Positions 11,970 through 25,999 of a DNA stretch of 64,000 nucleotides are shown in pieces; the first letter of the stretch is position 1, and every line of letters starts with the position of its first letter. The translations under genes were made by a program, and so were the position numbers. Under the pieces are notes generated by a model. The model did not search any database. It worked only from the letters and a program-made list of their open reading frames with translations, and was not told the DNA's origin. Origin of the DNA: Paragonimus westermani (taxonomy: Eukaryota > Platyhelminthes > Trematoda > Plagiorchiida > Troglotrematidae); assembly GCA_008508345.1 (NCBI GenBank), contig QNGE01000840.1, positions 73,291 through 137,290 of the forward strand, read 5' to 3'.

Positions 11970-14900
11970 AAAATAATTGTAATTCAGAGATTGGTTAAGC
12001 TGAAACTGAAGTTCCAGCTAGAACTGCTGATTTGCAACAGCCCATTTACGCTTACTACAATCGCGATAAGCACAGAGTTGGGCACCGTCACCTCCCTAGT
12101 GGATGGCAAATTGGAGCAAGAAACATTTGTAATCGAATTCGTTGTTTGGGACCCGCAGCACAAAGCAACCCGTCTTCTGTAAAGACTTCCCCTGACATGT
12201 GATTGAAGAATAACCAATTCTCCACTCCTCTGAGTTCATAGCACGCCAAAACTGGAAACCTGTCCTTGACAGGAAAATGACAGACTCAGTTAATGTGGTT
12301 TCAAACAGTCAATAGCTTCATGATGTTGTCCTGATGGACAACAGCGGCACTGAAAAGTGGGCCCTAAGCTGTGGTGTGTGTACGGTTTCACCCATTTGGT
12401 AAGTTCATCGTCTTAGTCCTGATATCGTGTTAAGGATAGTGACAGTTTAAAAAATTCCGTCATTATATCAGTATTTATGAGGCGTCATGTCTTTGTCAAC
12501 AGAATACATTCCTTTAAGAATAGCGGTTTGAGGTTTTGGGGATAACTTTTCTCTGTTATGCTGAGATTTCCACCAATTCAGCCTCAATAGTTGCTTTCGC
12601 TATAAGGAATGCACTCACCAGTAGTCAGAAGCTTGGTTGACTCATACTGAAAATCGCCCACAATTAGTGATAGTTTCCGCATCCGAACAGAAACTCCAAC
12701 ATACCTTTTTGAAAAGAACTTCACTGCAGTTGCAGTTCTGTTATAGCTCTTTAGTTATATATGTTTCTGGCACAACTAGGAATTCAGTTCCGATCAGGCT
12801 TTCTTGATGAGGTCATGCTGACCTGATATTAGTCATAGCCAAAATAGCACATCTCAACTCCCAATGATGTTCTTTTGTGAGTGATAACCCGGTTTTCCGA
12901 TCTTCGCGTTAGGACACACAGTTACTGCGTGCTATCCATATCAAAATCAATAACCTGAGGTGTGTCACAGCAGATTTAACAAAATCTTAGACCTCGACCT
13001 GACCCTTTGGTCGCCAGGTTATCGATTGGGGTTGAGAGAACAGTTGATGAGTCTTGTGTCGACACTAGGGGGGCTACTTGTGCACAACTCACAAGCAAAC
13101 CTAACCTAACTTTCAAGTAACTTCATTCGTTCGTGCTTACTGTGAGATTAACGACGCCCTCGTCACCACGAGTGTCTTTTGGGATCGGAGACTGAGCTCA
13201 ACTTTCGGTAACAATATGTAGTAGTGACCGGCGCTAAAGAAGTCGGAGTAGAATCTCGTAACTTTTCGAGAAACAGCCTTCCTGGAAAATATGCCTGCAT
13301 GTGAAAGGTATTACAAGTTCTGAGTGATGTCCATATTGAATTGTACAGTTTATAAAACCAAGTTCAGTCTGAAGCAGGTCCAGAGTTTAGATAGGGTGGA
13401 CAAGTGAACTTTGTAACATGTTTGATCTCTGGATGTATAGTACACAGTCTGGCAGTGTAGTAAGTAATTCGTACACTTCTGAGAGCAAACATAGCACTTA
13501 CAAACTACAAATGCGATGAAGAATTTATGTGCCCTATTTCATTGCTGCTCGACCGGTAGGTCATGTGACAGGCTTGAGCGTAGACATTTTTACCTTACTT
13601 CAACGTATTCACAAGTTTTACTCAAATTACTGCAGACATTTGCGTTCACTATATTACCCAGAAATGTTAACGATACTTACTTGCGTCATACTTATCGGAG
13701 GTTTTCCCAAATCTTCTTTCCCAGTGTTCACATTTAATTTTGGCAGCTGTGGCATATGGGGCATAGATACCTGTGGCGTTGGAATCTTTTTCAAAACTTC
13801 GGAGAAATTCATGGTCATTAGCTCAGATGACACCAGGTAGTTACAATGCAAAGTGAGTGCGAAAATTCATTAGACTATCCTCACTTCGCATCTTCAGGCA
13901 GCTGAGCTATCGATTGTTTTATGCTCGTTGCTGATTGGTGGATGTTTAACTATTCAGTTCGACCGGACCAACGCCCCCAATGACCTTGAGCCCATTCGCC
14001 TTACCACCGCTGTTTGCCATCACTAGTTATCCCTCTTTCTGTTACCATGATAGTAGGTATTGGGTTCATCAGCGAGCTCAATACATATTGATTGTGACTG
14101 GTTAAACAGTAGATTAGAACATCAAACCTTTATTATTACAAGCTTGCAAATAAATGTGACGGTGTTTGATAGGCAGATTAATAAGGTAGCGTTACATAAC
14201 AACACTAGAAGGTTTACTTCACCAGCAGATTTAAATAATGAGGTTAATTTGCGGATGATGATTTTAGTGGACGTCGGCATGTTTTCTAGCTATCAACGCA
14301 ATTTTTCCGGATGATACTTAAGGTGAACGTGTTTCCATGAAAAATATTTCGGTAGTTTGAACGGTCACTAACAGTGGCAAAATGTCTTACTGGGTTAAAT
14401 TAGGGAAAAATGGTTTTCATTGCTCCATATTAGTATCATAAATAACTTTACTTGCAAACTATCTAGCTCTTTGTTGTTTTGCAATCAGTCGACAGTGGTT
14501 TCACACGGCTGTATATGTCTTTTTACAGTGTGGCTGCACTGTGACTCTTAATATCAAGATGTCAGTTCAGTGATATTGTTTTCAAGCTGGTTTGTTTTAT
14601 TCACTTAACGTTATTCAGAAGGATGTTCGAGCAAGCAACTTGCGCGGCAGAGTTTTGTTTTAATAGCATGATTACAAATAAATAAACACCACTTATTTCT
14701 TCCTTTCGACCCCAAGCAAGCACTGCATCTCACGAAGACCTGCTTATACAACCCAGTAATAAACACAAAGGACCATACCACCGCAGACTACCTGTGGTAT
14801 CACTCAGTCAAAATCCCACTCATATTAAAGGTACCACTTCGGAAGTGGTCATGCGGCTGCTCATTCATTTTTGTTTCATCGTTTTCTGGGGGACAACCCA

Positions 14901-16640
14901 CCCGTCCAGCTGAAGCCGAAGTGAAATGTTCGTGGTCTACGCTTGCTGAACAACAGTGAAGCTGTTGAATTCACAGTAGTAGAGTGATGTAAACTATCAC
15001 ATGTCAAAAATGTCAGCCGTAATTATTTCTTGCAAAGTTTTTTCCGAAGAAGAACTGGAAATAGTGTAGAAGGTATCGGGGAAGAATTGAATTCCACGAA
15101 AATATCGTCTGACTTGAATTTGAAAAGGTCCAACTCACCGCTGTTTGAAATGACCTACACGGTCGGTATGGTCATATTCCACTTTGCCCCCCCCCCACGA
15201 GCAATTTCAGCCTTTGTGTCAAGTTCGAGCACTCCGTCTACACGTCCTTCCTTTAACTAAAACATCTTTGTAGTGTCTGATTCTTCGTTTGAACCACTTT
15301 CTGACCTTGTTTTCGTACTAGTCACGAACCCTATACATACGGACTAGTTTGTGACCATCTACTCATAGGATTGAATGGCATAAAATAGGTTCTGTCCAGA
15401 GGTCCACTCCTTTTTCTATGTCCGTGAGGAAACTTTGGTGATAGGGTTGGCCGGGAATTCACGAATTAGTCGTCTATACCCCGTAGTCCATTGTTAATTA
15501 CTGTTGGCCGTCGTTTTATTAACCGTTATTGTCATTTGTTTTGTCTTCGTAAGCCCAGTTTCAACAGAAGAGTTCCGCCTGTTCGACAGGACTGGAAAAC
15601 AAGCCTCGAGTTGCACCCATATCTACGTTAAAATAAATCATGAATTAACGAAGGTTTCGCGCATGGAGTGTAGAGATTACTTGGTCGAGCGAACTAAAGT
15701 GGATACATTGGCATTTTCATCACCTGACACTTGTGATTGCGATTGCCGTCAACCAAGATTTGGCGGAATCACACGCGAAAATCTTTGACGTTAAATAACA
15801 AACGGTCAGGGCGAATGGACAAATGATTTCGCGGTTAAGGTATTCACGGATTACTTTATGGTGCGACGTGTAAAATAGAAAGTTTGACAAACACACGTGA
15901 AAGACGTTAAGACATTAACAATCCTTTTGTCGGCCAGTGGTTATGGTAAATCTGGACAGGGATGCAACTACCAGCCGGTTTCCCGACGTGTTTCCACCGT
16001 AGTAGGTTCCCGAGAAATAAACCAAGCCACTGGAACTTTCCCATGTCCCTCCTGAATATATACTGTGCACTTAGAACGGGCTACCACCAGTCTAAATGCC
16101 ATGCGCCAGAGGTGTATAATCCCTCCTTCCTACAGACTTCGTGAGTATCCCTGAGTGGAGGTTCTATCAGGAAGTTAATGAACCAATATCTTGTACACTC
16201 ATCATGCTAAATTATTTTGTTTCCCTGCAGACAACATGCAAATTGTGTTGAATAGTTTGACTGTTAGGATAGTCTGTGTGAGAGATACTCTCCACTTTCC
16301 AGTATAAGTTGTTAGATTAGGTTGACTCAGACTATATATTTGTTATCGCTGGTAGACCTTTTGGGATTGCGGATTGCTTGTGAAAACAGTGAATCAACAT
16401 GTTGCCTTCGTTAGTCTAAGTGATCTTTGTGGAACGTCGGAGACGTTCGGCTCAGGTAGAGGAGTGGCCATCAGTTTGCGTTCCCATTTCCTGGATACTG
16501 TCCAATCAATGCGCGTTACGAGCTTGAGGTATTCGACAGCAAACCTATTCATCACCACAGCTGAATCAGTTGGACAAATTATATGAAAAAAGTGGTTTCT
16601 TAAACCGGTTTAATAATCTCCAAGCTCACTACAGACACTG
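11970..16640. other. Unassigned DNA, 12.0-16.6 kb
   Basis: No convincing gene. A run of ten C lies at 15187-15196. The open frame 15504-15788 has a hydrophobic start and several cysteines but no ATG at its beginning. A frame at 11991-12182 contains TTIAISTELGTVTS, faintly like a gypsy protease segment, but too little to call. Confidence 0.4.
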
Positions 16641-16650
16641 ATGAGCAGTC

Positions 16651-16925
16651 AGGGATTTGGTTTATTTTCAAGTTGACCATCACTCACATTTGATTGCAGC
16701 CTCCGCATTCAGATAGACTTTCCAGCCAGCCTCTTTCGAAAAGAAGCACTAGACTTGAGCTTCGCTATCATTAGAGCTCGTCAGTAGTGCATATCCTTGC
16801 CACGGCCGCGATTTGAACTCCGGCCATTCCAATCATGAGGCAACCGTGTTAACCACTGCGCCATTGACATCACATTAGGCACCACCGAATTATCAAATCT
16901 GAACGCTCAACCACTCTCGCGCATC
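16651..16925 (-). mobile_element. tRNA-derived SINE, family B copy B1
   Basis: Read on the minus strand, a head with A box TGGCGCAGTGG (complement of 16853-16863) and a B-box-like GAGTTCAAATC (complement of 16810-16820) sits at tRNA-like spacing. A roughly 170-nt body follows, ending in a TCAACTTGAAAATAAACC-type tail at 16655-16680. The same head, body and tail order recurs at 18967-19215 and 52512-52712, and the body alone at 36612-36700. The 38 nt before the A box (16886-16923) are conserved in all three full copies, so the head is longer than a bare tRNA. Confidence 0.65.
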
Positions 16926-16929
16926 ACTA

Positions 16930-18570
16930 CAGATAGCCAAAGTAGAATAACGCCCAGCTTCCATTGGCCGGGTCATGCATGGAAGACAGGGTATCAGCAA
17001 CATTGCGCACTATACCGAACGTCTCCTAGTATGGATCTGAAAACAACCTCCGGAGTCCATACCATTTGGTGGATTTTGAACTGAAATGTCTACTGCAACA
17101 GGAAACCCCGAAAAATGGTCTTTCAACGAGAACGGCACTAACACATCGCTGTAGCCATGACCTTGCCAACTAGTACAGATTTACATGCAAGATTCAGGTC
17201 AGTGAAGATCGATAGCACATCGCTATTGAAAAACCTTACAGCGTTTGAAACGTAGCACTGAGCTGGGGACCCTAAAGGATTGTGTTATCAAGATAATATT
17301 TTCACCAAACGATTAGTAGTACAAAGCTGCATTCATGAACAAAACATACTTACAAAGTGATGAAGAATGTAGGAAGAGCAACAATTTTCTATTAAAAAAA
17401 TAAAGCACGACATGCTTAAGCTCTACCGCACCATTTGTGTATCCTGATTTGGCGTTGCATAGCCGATTTGTCGAAACGTCAAGCGGGGGTTGGCGTTTGT
17501 CAGCTTTCTGGCTTGGTTTGTGAGCTTAAGTTTACTCATAACTTATGTTCATCTTTACTACATTAGCGATAAGTTAATGCTTAGTTAGAAGCAACTTACT
17601 ACGTTGTTGTGATCATTTTGGACAGCTCTATCAAAACTGTTGCTCAGAGTGATTTGCTCTGTCTCCCAGAAACCTGCGTTGTCCTGAAGAATACTATTTG
17701 CAACTTGAGCTAGACGAAATATCATGTTGCACACTAGCGGACCCTGACTCAGAAGACAAGTCTTTGGTATAAGGCAAACAACCAGCAACACCGAGATTTA
17801 TTTTTGTACTCTACAGATTAACCATACATATCAGGGAGGCATTACTGAATACAGACGTCTAGTACGGGTCACATCCTTTTGAACTATGCTGTCTTTGAAT
17901 GGCACACAGAGTCACCAAACTTTTTGTCCAGATTGAATACCGTTAAAGAAAGGAGCACTATAATATCTACTTTATAGTGGTCTAATACACAAGACAGAAA
18001 AACCTACCTTAGTGGAACAATAATCTGCAGTATGGTTGCTCATGATCCTTACTTCAATGCAGACATCGATGTGTTTTGTATACTGTTGTCTGAGAGAAGT
18101 ATTGTGCAGGTGAACAGTAAACTATAGTTTACTAGATCAAAACTGTGGTCAAAATATAAACGGAATATTGTCAAAAGCAGACAGGCTTTAACATGTTGTA
18201 GGTCAGTCGTACAATCCGTTTGCGACTCCACTAAGTGTATAGTTCGCTTGGGAGCACACCGCAGATGATGCAACCTGCCAAGGTTGCGGATCTTACAACC
18301 ATTCATAGTGTTGGTCAAAAACACTATTGTTTGGTGGCATTCACTCACAAATCTCTTTTCGAAAAATGGTCGTTCCCGTGACTTTTCACTGTTCGTTTGC
18401 TTGTTTTGCTACTTGGTCGTACATATCTGACCATCAAATACTTTGTTGCTTCATAAACTACTGGTGAGATAAGCTCCAATCTCAAGAACTACACCCGCAG
18501 GTACAGTTCAGGGCGGAATGTGCATGTCTGCACGTTTGGCTTTTATTTATGTTTAGGAGACACCCGATTA
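16930..18570. other. Unassigned DNA, 16.9-18.6 kb
   Basis: Nothing recognised on either strand. Confidence 0.45.
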
Positions 18571-18574
18571 TAAA

Positions 18575-18662
18575 AAATCCGGAGTTCGGCTGAATTCGAG
18601 TTAAAAGCAGAAACAACATGCCCAGAGCTGGCCATTACTCTACCAGCGGAACTAGTGTTGTG
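18575..18662 (-). mobile_element. tRNA-derived SINE, family A copy A2 (degenerate)
   Basis: On the minus strand a CCGCTGGTAG A-box-like segment (18650-18659) is followed by a B-box-like ACTCGAATTCA (18591-18601) and the CCGAACTCCGG start of a tail. Base changes are frequent and the tail is cut short. Recognised only by comparison with the 11.3-kb and 39.5-kb copies. Confidence 0.45.
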
Positions 18663-18966
18663 AACCCAGAAGGCGGACGACACAAAGGTTAGTTTATTGG
18701 AGAAACCAACACACTACTTAAGCGTCTGAGCACGACTAGAAACAAAAACACTCATTTGCACACCATACTCTTCTGAGGATACTCCAGTCTCTCTAGACAC
18801 CATGTATCAGTTCCGTCGTGTAGCAACAGCCATTATATGTCATTCTGCCATCCAACGATCCATCCCGTATCTCTGTCGTATTTATCACGCGATTATCTCG
18901 ATCCGCGATCATCTCGATCCATGCTGCTACTGAATAGTGGTGTGAGTAGTATGGTGCGACCGTCTN

Positions 18967-19215
18967 GGATTTGGTTTATTTTCAAGTTGAACATCACTCA
19001 CATTTGATCGCAGTCTTCGCTCATTCAGGTAGACTTCGCACCAGTCGGTATCTTTCGAAAAGAAGCACTAAATTCGGGTTCGGCGCCCATTAGAGCTCGT
19101 CATTAGTGCATATCCTCGCTACAACCGCACGTTTATGAGGCAACCGTGTTGACCAATGTGCTAATGACCTCACGTTAGACACGACCGAATTATCAAATCT
19201 GAATGTTCAATCACT
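18967..19215 (-). mobile_element. tRNA-derived SINE, family B copy B2
   Basis: Aligns along most of its length with B1: GGATTTGGTTTATTTTCAAG at the left, AAAAGAAGCACTA in the body, and AATTATCAAATCTGAA near the right end. The A-box region (complement of 19153-19163) is mutated, and the segment holding the B box is deleted. The copy starts one base after an ambiguous N at 18966. Confidence 0.65.
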
Positions 19216-19219
19216 TACA

Positions 19220-22200
19220 GTGAATTCATCTTGGCAATTGACTTGCACTGCTTCTCAAAGGCTGCTGCGGTAGCCTTCCAAAGTGTCTGTTTCCCATCCT
19301 TATTGATGAGTTGTATGCTGAGAGTTTTGCCTGATTGTTGGCATAACTTTAAATTTTCGGCTTCCTACTTCATCTTGTTTGAATTGCTCTGGTATATTTT
19401 CCTATACGGACATACTTACCTCATATCTTTATTATCACTCTCCTCAACTTGGTCTTCATCACTGAAGTTCACAATTTTCGGTTTCCAGAGGTAATGGCTT
19501 CACTTCCTAACTTACCTACCATCCAGCTAACCAGCAGTGAGCGAAAACAACGTATAGTCCTACAAGCACACACCTCCTGGTTTCACTCCTTCGGATTTTT
19601 AGTGGTTATGGAATACAGACCAGTGGAATCACAAGTGACAACACACGCTACTGGTATTTGATAGCATCCGGTCACTTTGATAAGGTAATCCGGAAATGGA
19701 TGCTCTCAACTACGCATATTTTTGATCGCCTGTCCCCAGCACTGGGACCTATGGAACTTGGCACAAGGTGAATATCATTTGGTCCATTCAATCGGTTTTA
19801 GTGTACATAAAATTGCACCATACAATCCAATCCATTATTCAAAACGTTTCTGTTTCTATCTGCTAGTAGGATGACAAATGTGTACGCCTGATGCATCAAC
19901 GCAATTGCAACAGGTTTTTTAAACTCAACCACAGTTTGTTCTGAGCTACACTCCTTTTACTTTTCTGTCTCTAATAGGCATCTGTTTTATCTGGTAGTAA
20001 TTATCCTAGGTGGGACACTTTCATAAGAAATTTTGCAAAAAACTTAATACACTTTTTCCACCTGAACTTCCTGGTTCACTCCATCTGCTGACTGTTTTAT
20101 CATCTTCACTGTTCAATGTTGTAATTGCACTGAAAGGTAAGACTGCTACTCCTTCACCGAACAAAGTGGGCGTGGCGTCACAGACTGTGAAAGTGTGATG
20201 TGTTTTTGGGCTCAAGTTGGGTTGATCACTCCACTGCAACCGAGCACCAAATGCAACCTCAGTTTGCATCTCCTTGCTCTATGGTCCAGAATTTTCCGAG
20301 AACTTTTGACCGACTTGTACGTACATCTTCATAAAAGTTGGACGCAGTAGATACCTGACAACAAGAGCCAGGAGAGCATTAGAAAAAGAAGCTACTTGTA
20401 TTGGACGGCTGTTAGTTTGATTTTTGTGCAATTCGGACGTAACATGCACTCACAGACAAATACACAGCGGGTTTGTAACTCTCGAAAATCGAGATTCTTT
20501 CATGCTGTTTTTAACTCATTTAGACCCAACGCACTTTTACCTATGTGCACTAGTTGCCCAGTTTGAATAAAATTCACTGTTCTATTAGCTAGGACTTGCG
20601 TGATACCGTTTGAGTACTTGTTATGTCAAGATAACTTGTGAGTAATCGATAATTTGATTTGCCGTTCAAGGTTTACTCCTGACGCAAATGATTCACTAGA
20701 CCAAATAAACCAGTTACAAATTTGGCGGCACTTAAGGCAGGGCGGACGTGAGCAGCTTAAATATAAACGGAGTAAATTGCTTCTAATGAATGTGGATACG
20801 ATGATCATGGTCTGCGTGCGTTAAAAGCTTCATGTCATCCATTCATCAATGTAAGTCAGTTTAGTCAACTCAAGACTGGCTGCAAGTTACCAGAGAGTTC
20901 AGCACGTCAGCCCAATTTATGGTGCACTTGACCCCCTCAATTTGTATGGCCTCTGTAATCAGGCTGGCCTGTGCGGTTCGAAACTATCGTCTGACTGCTA
21001 CAGTATTTTTTCAGATCGATTTCCTTACTTTTATCTAATGGGCTGCAAGCGATCGTTGAAATTCTGATCATGGTCTGGCAAACTACTTGGTTTCGTAGGG
21101 TTTTTGTGATGTCTCTTCAGTGCCCATTCACAAAATTTCTAAGTTTCCTTACTATCAGCCTAATATAAACTTGGAAGAGATCTTCGCGCTTTATTCAACT
21201 TAAACACTTTCTAGTTCTGATAACAAAACAGAGATTCATCGTGTCACTGAGATCATACGCAATGTTTTCTCTCCCAGAAAATGCAGTTCTGATGCCTACT
21301 TCGTTCAGGAACCTAATTATAGCTCCTGAAGTCTTCAACTTGAGTGGACTAAACACGGTGATTTCCCATTCCTTTGATTTCTTTGATACTGAGTTGAATG
21401 CTTGCCCAACCGCCTGTAGTTTTGTGCGTCATTACATCTAACATGATTTTTGATAAACATGTCCCATACACTCCCGCAAATCACTGTGATTGATTTACCG
21501 GAATTTAAAAACCTTGAAAGTTCTGCGTTTGGAAAGCATGTTTCGCGCTTCTACCTCTAACAATTAACCGTGCAATCCAAGATGTCTAGCCCACTACTGC
21601 CAGGTTTAAAAATAACAAGCGGAAAGTTTTACGAGTTGTAGGTCTACTGTTGATTCAAGTTTGCCCTAACTGTTAGAGGAACGAAGCAGGAAGCGAACAA
21701 TTTACGTCCAAAATGCCTCCAACAGTGCAGTGATTGCTTTGCCGACGGCGTTTGCTGAGAAACAGTACCTTAGGTTTCTGTTGGCATTGGGTTTGACACT
21801 TCAGGCTGATTTGCCGAATGGGCATACATCTCGAGGCATAAGTTACACTTTTGTCACATGTGGCATGTTAATGAGGGCAGTGTCCTGTGGAAAAATGGTT
21901 CCCATTTATATATATATATGACCAAATTAATCATAAGCTCCCAACGATGTGTATATATGAAATAGAATTTGTTTACCAACAAATACGACAATCGTAATTT
22001 ATGTACAGTTTACAATTATTTAGATCGTGTTACCTGGCTTCGATGATAACTAAACTATGAAGTTAATACACTACTATCCTGGATGTCAAAAAGCGATTCG
22101 ACAGGTGTGGATTTATTACATTGTTCACCAGATGGTCGATGAGTTACCTGTCCTGAGTTCTGCCAACATGTAATATCAAAAGAATAATGGATGGTATAGC

Positions 22201-25200
22201 CAAACTTCACTTTGTTGTTTATAAAAAGCTAATGCATATACATGTTAAAACCCGTTTATTCTGAATCCTGGCTAGGCAAAGACAGTAGAACGAATCCATG
22301 TGAAGGAATAAAAACTGGAGGGCTAGAAACGAAAACGGCCATCTCACAAAAACCAACTAAGCAAACGAACACCGAGTCAAACCACCACCAATGGTCCTGT
22401 GTAAATCAGCTGCTAAAATCTAAGTCAGCAACGTCAGAGGCATAAAACAAAGAACGCACGAGGGTCGCACTAGTGTCACAGACAGTCAAGAACACTATGC
22501 CACAGGGGTTAGTCGATTAGGCGTACATGCATATTAAAGAATATGTCCAACAAATACTTGTCTTTGTCTAAAACAACCCCACACATGCAGCGATCCATTT
22601 ATTTACTACCGTAGGCCTAAGAAGTCAACATCACGATTGCATATATGCGTTTTCATTAGTAGATGTTTAGATAGAGGAAGTTTATCACCCTGTGGCTTTC
22701 GCAGAACGTCAAATGCGTACGCTGTTACTGAGCTATTTTCGTTAGTGACCGGAATCCTTAGAGGCTGTCTGATCGTTATGGTTACCAACTCGAAACACTT
22801 TGCTCACAATACTATCACAATAAATCCGGTATCTAGGTTCAACTCACTTGGTTGAAGAAAAATCCAATCTATAGTTTGATCAAAGTGATAAAGTGGATCG
22901 TGGAATTATTTCCTTATGCAATTTAGCTGGACTTTCACATGTACTGTGTATAACAGTTCACTGCCGAGATAAGGTATTACCAGTTGGCTTCCCATGTTCA
23001 TCTGATATCCCCTATTTGTTTACATTTGTAATGAAGACAATGTTTTCTGCCGCTCCGTCCGACTAGAGAAGATCCCTGTGTAATGACTTGTGTGCCAAAA
23101 CAGTGTTGTTTCCATAAGTAGAAACTGATGAAACCTTTTCGACTAAGTGGCTTTCGCATTGCTGGCTTTAGACTGAATGTCGCAATATTAAATACTCTTA
23201 ACCAACAAAAATATGTCAGTGAACATGGACGCATAAAACAGTGAGGGAAGGGGGGTCACAATGGTTTGTGTGAATTCTTCTCCATAACTGACGTGATACT
23301 AGCCAAAGATTCCATTGTGAACGATTAAATCACAGTGTGTTGGAACAAGCCACACAATATTTAGTACTGCAGGCATTAACAGGGTTCAACAGCAAATGTC
23401 AGCTGAAATTTCATACTGGGAACTTTAACTTCTCAGTACCAGTGTGGGCGTAGTGCAATTCCATCTCAATAATGATTGCAGCAGGCATCACAATTCTATC
23501 ATCAGTGAGTGAAACTTTGTCAGGTCACGCAATAAATCCACACTTCTTGGGATGCGGAGAAGGAATCTGCCATCTAGTGTCGGAACAACATTTAATTCCA
23601 GTCAGCCAACAAAACGGATTCATACAGTCTTTATTTCTCGGAAATTAGTTACAATAAAGAAATAAGTCAATCCTACTCAGGCAAAACTTCCTGGAAACCT
23701 AATTTCCTGCATCTTAAATGACAAGCATTCAACTGGCCAATTCCGTTTTCTCAGAGTTCACAACTAACTCACTTTACTCCCCCCCTATGACGTGCATAAT
23801 AAGGGTTAGTTAACAGGTCCGTTGTTTGAAGTCCGAGCATACTGTGCTGACTCGAGGATGACCTTGAGAAATAAACAGAAAATTTCTCACTTTTCTGTGA
23901 TTGTGTAAAACAATCACCACATGTTCAAGACTTGAAAATAGTTCTCATGGAGCTTCACTAGTCATACGCTGAAAGTGCAGTCATATATCATTGAGGATGG
24001 CAAGGTGATTCACAGAACACGATGGATAAAAAGTAACCTGACTGTATGTGATATTAACAACGTAACCGAAACTGATCTGAAGAAAGCCTTAAATCTCGTT
24101 TTCACCGAGTACGTATTGATCTTTCTGGGGCGATCATTAAGTACTGGTGTTATAGTGAATATACTAGAACAGGAAACCCTGCAATAACAAAACCGACATT
24201 CTCTTCGTTCATCGAACGCGCCGACAATTATACTTGCTGACAAAATATGCACACCCTTGATAAACTCCAACAAGAGCGAAATTTGGAGTGTGTGCTTCTT
24301 TTTGGAAGAGGTTAGGTTGACAGATACCCTACAGCTGCTCGAAAAGGTCGATACATAAGGCATACTGATAAAAGGGCACCGCGAGAGAGGGATTGCCGTT
24401 TATCTCCAGACCCCTTAGACAGGAATTAAAGATTTGTCTTCCAGTAATTTGTATCCTTGCTTTAAAACTTATACTCCGACTAGTCCTGCTGAGCCTTTGA
24501 TGAAGAATAAAAGAAACGTAGTGAGAAACATTTCGGACTGGAAGAAGCCAAGACATCGGTAAGCAGTACCCAAGAATCTGCCGATTAATGGGCTAGTTTT
24601 CTAAGAGAAAGCGGCAAATTTAGCTCAGAGATTTTGCACAATAGATTGTGAAGAAAATGAAGGGTGGTTATACAGATAGTGAGTTGGAAATAATACAGCA
24701 TGTAAGCGCTCTCCTCAGGAATCGAAGAGCACGGACAATCTCAAATATACGCATCATCTCACGGCTGCTGTGATAGTTTAGTTGACCAGACACTCCATAA
24801 TGTCGAATAGTCACTAGTGAGTCACAAGGTACTTGTTCTTTAGTTGAACAGGATAATGAACGAAAGTAGATAGGAGCGTTATGATAGCTATCCACTTCGA
24901 ACATACGCTTAATATTTTCTGTTTGTTGAAGAAAATATGGAACAGTCCATTCAGTGTGCATGACGGTATGGTGTTTACCGTGATTTTGCAATTAATGATT
25001 TTTGCATAGAGAGCTGAAGTGTACACTGAAGGAATTGGTCGCTTTTTACAGTGCGATAAATAACTTCGGTAAACTAGACCAAAATGAATCGGGCAAAGGT
25101 GATCACAGTGACAGGTTTGTGCTACGTGTAGCTGATAGCAGGCCTAGTGCTGAAATGAGCAAGAAAATTCACAACCGTAGACTCTATTTCCCTGACACGC

Positions 25201-25865
25201 CTGAGGGCGTCTTTAACCATGGAGGTCGTAAGTAGTTGAATCTCCAACCAAGGAGAAACGATCAAGTCTCATTGCTCGGAAGCAACGCGTTTATGAACAG
25301 TCTTGGATATAGGATGTACCACATCACGTCAGCTTGATCAGAACGCCGTTTAAAACACCTTACACTGATTACGAGTTTTCACCAACAGACAAATGTTTCG
25401 ACAAAATTCAGTTTATTCAATGACAAATTTCAGTGTTTAGTTATGATGTATGTTGGCGAACAGAAACCAGTTGTGAAAGCGATTTACATCACAACTTGCC
25501 CTGTAAACCATATTTTCAGAAAATGTTTGTGTGAGCAAATCACCACAGCATGTTAACCAACAAAACATTTTACACAGTGCAAGTGCCAAGCAAAACAATG
25601 AAGCTATTTTCGTCGGTCTAACATTTCCTGACAACGTAGGTCGATTCTCTGCAACAAGAGTTAATATAAAATCAAACTAAACGTGTTTCGTTATTGTTAT
25701 TCGAAAAAAACCACATCAGAACCCAACTCTACAGGGTTTGCATAGCCAACACAACAGAACTAGTTGTGGGCAACTCAGTTTTTTATTACCGAAAAGCTGT
25801 TTATAGACAGTTGATCGGGGTGGGTAGCTTAGTTCGAATATAACATTTCTCAGCTTCCGACCTGA
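19220..25865. other. Unassigned DNA, 19.2-25.9 kb
   Basis: No host exon or element recognised. A short TA run lies at about 21905-21918. The overlapping minus-strand frames at 24010-24363, 24329-24556 and 24668-24991 are no longer than expected by chance and carry no motif I know. Confidence 0.4.
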
Positions 25866-25869
25866 ATTC

Positions 25870-25998
25870 ACATTTCACCTGGTAGAGCACTTGCCACATC
25901 TGAGTCTGATGTTTCTGTCTCCGGTTCGAACGCAGTCGAAGCGCGGTTTTTACAATCGGATCTTTTCTAAGCTATCAAATCTGTCAAACTGATAGTCA
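25870..25998 (+). mobile_element. tRNA-derived SINE, family A copy A3
   Basis: Plus-strand CCTGGTAGAGCACTTGCC (A-box region, about 25878) and GGTTCGAACGC (B box, 25922-25932) are followed by AGTCGAAGC and a diverged tail ATCTGTCAAACTGATAGT. The order and spacing match the 11.3-kb and 39.5-kb copies. Confidence 0.6.
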
Positions 25999-25999
25999 T

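Noticed and set aside
11991..12182. Frame with TTIAISTELGTVTS suggesting a gypsy protease
   Set aside because: Lies downstream of RNase H, where protease is not expected, and the active-site triplet is absent.
15504..15788. Cys-containing frame with a hydrophobic start, resembling a small secreted protein
   Set aside because: The first codon is TTG, not ATG, a stop lies just upstream, and no splice acceptor of good quality joins it to another exon.
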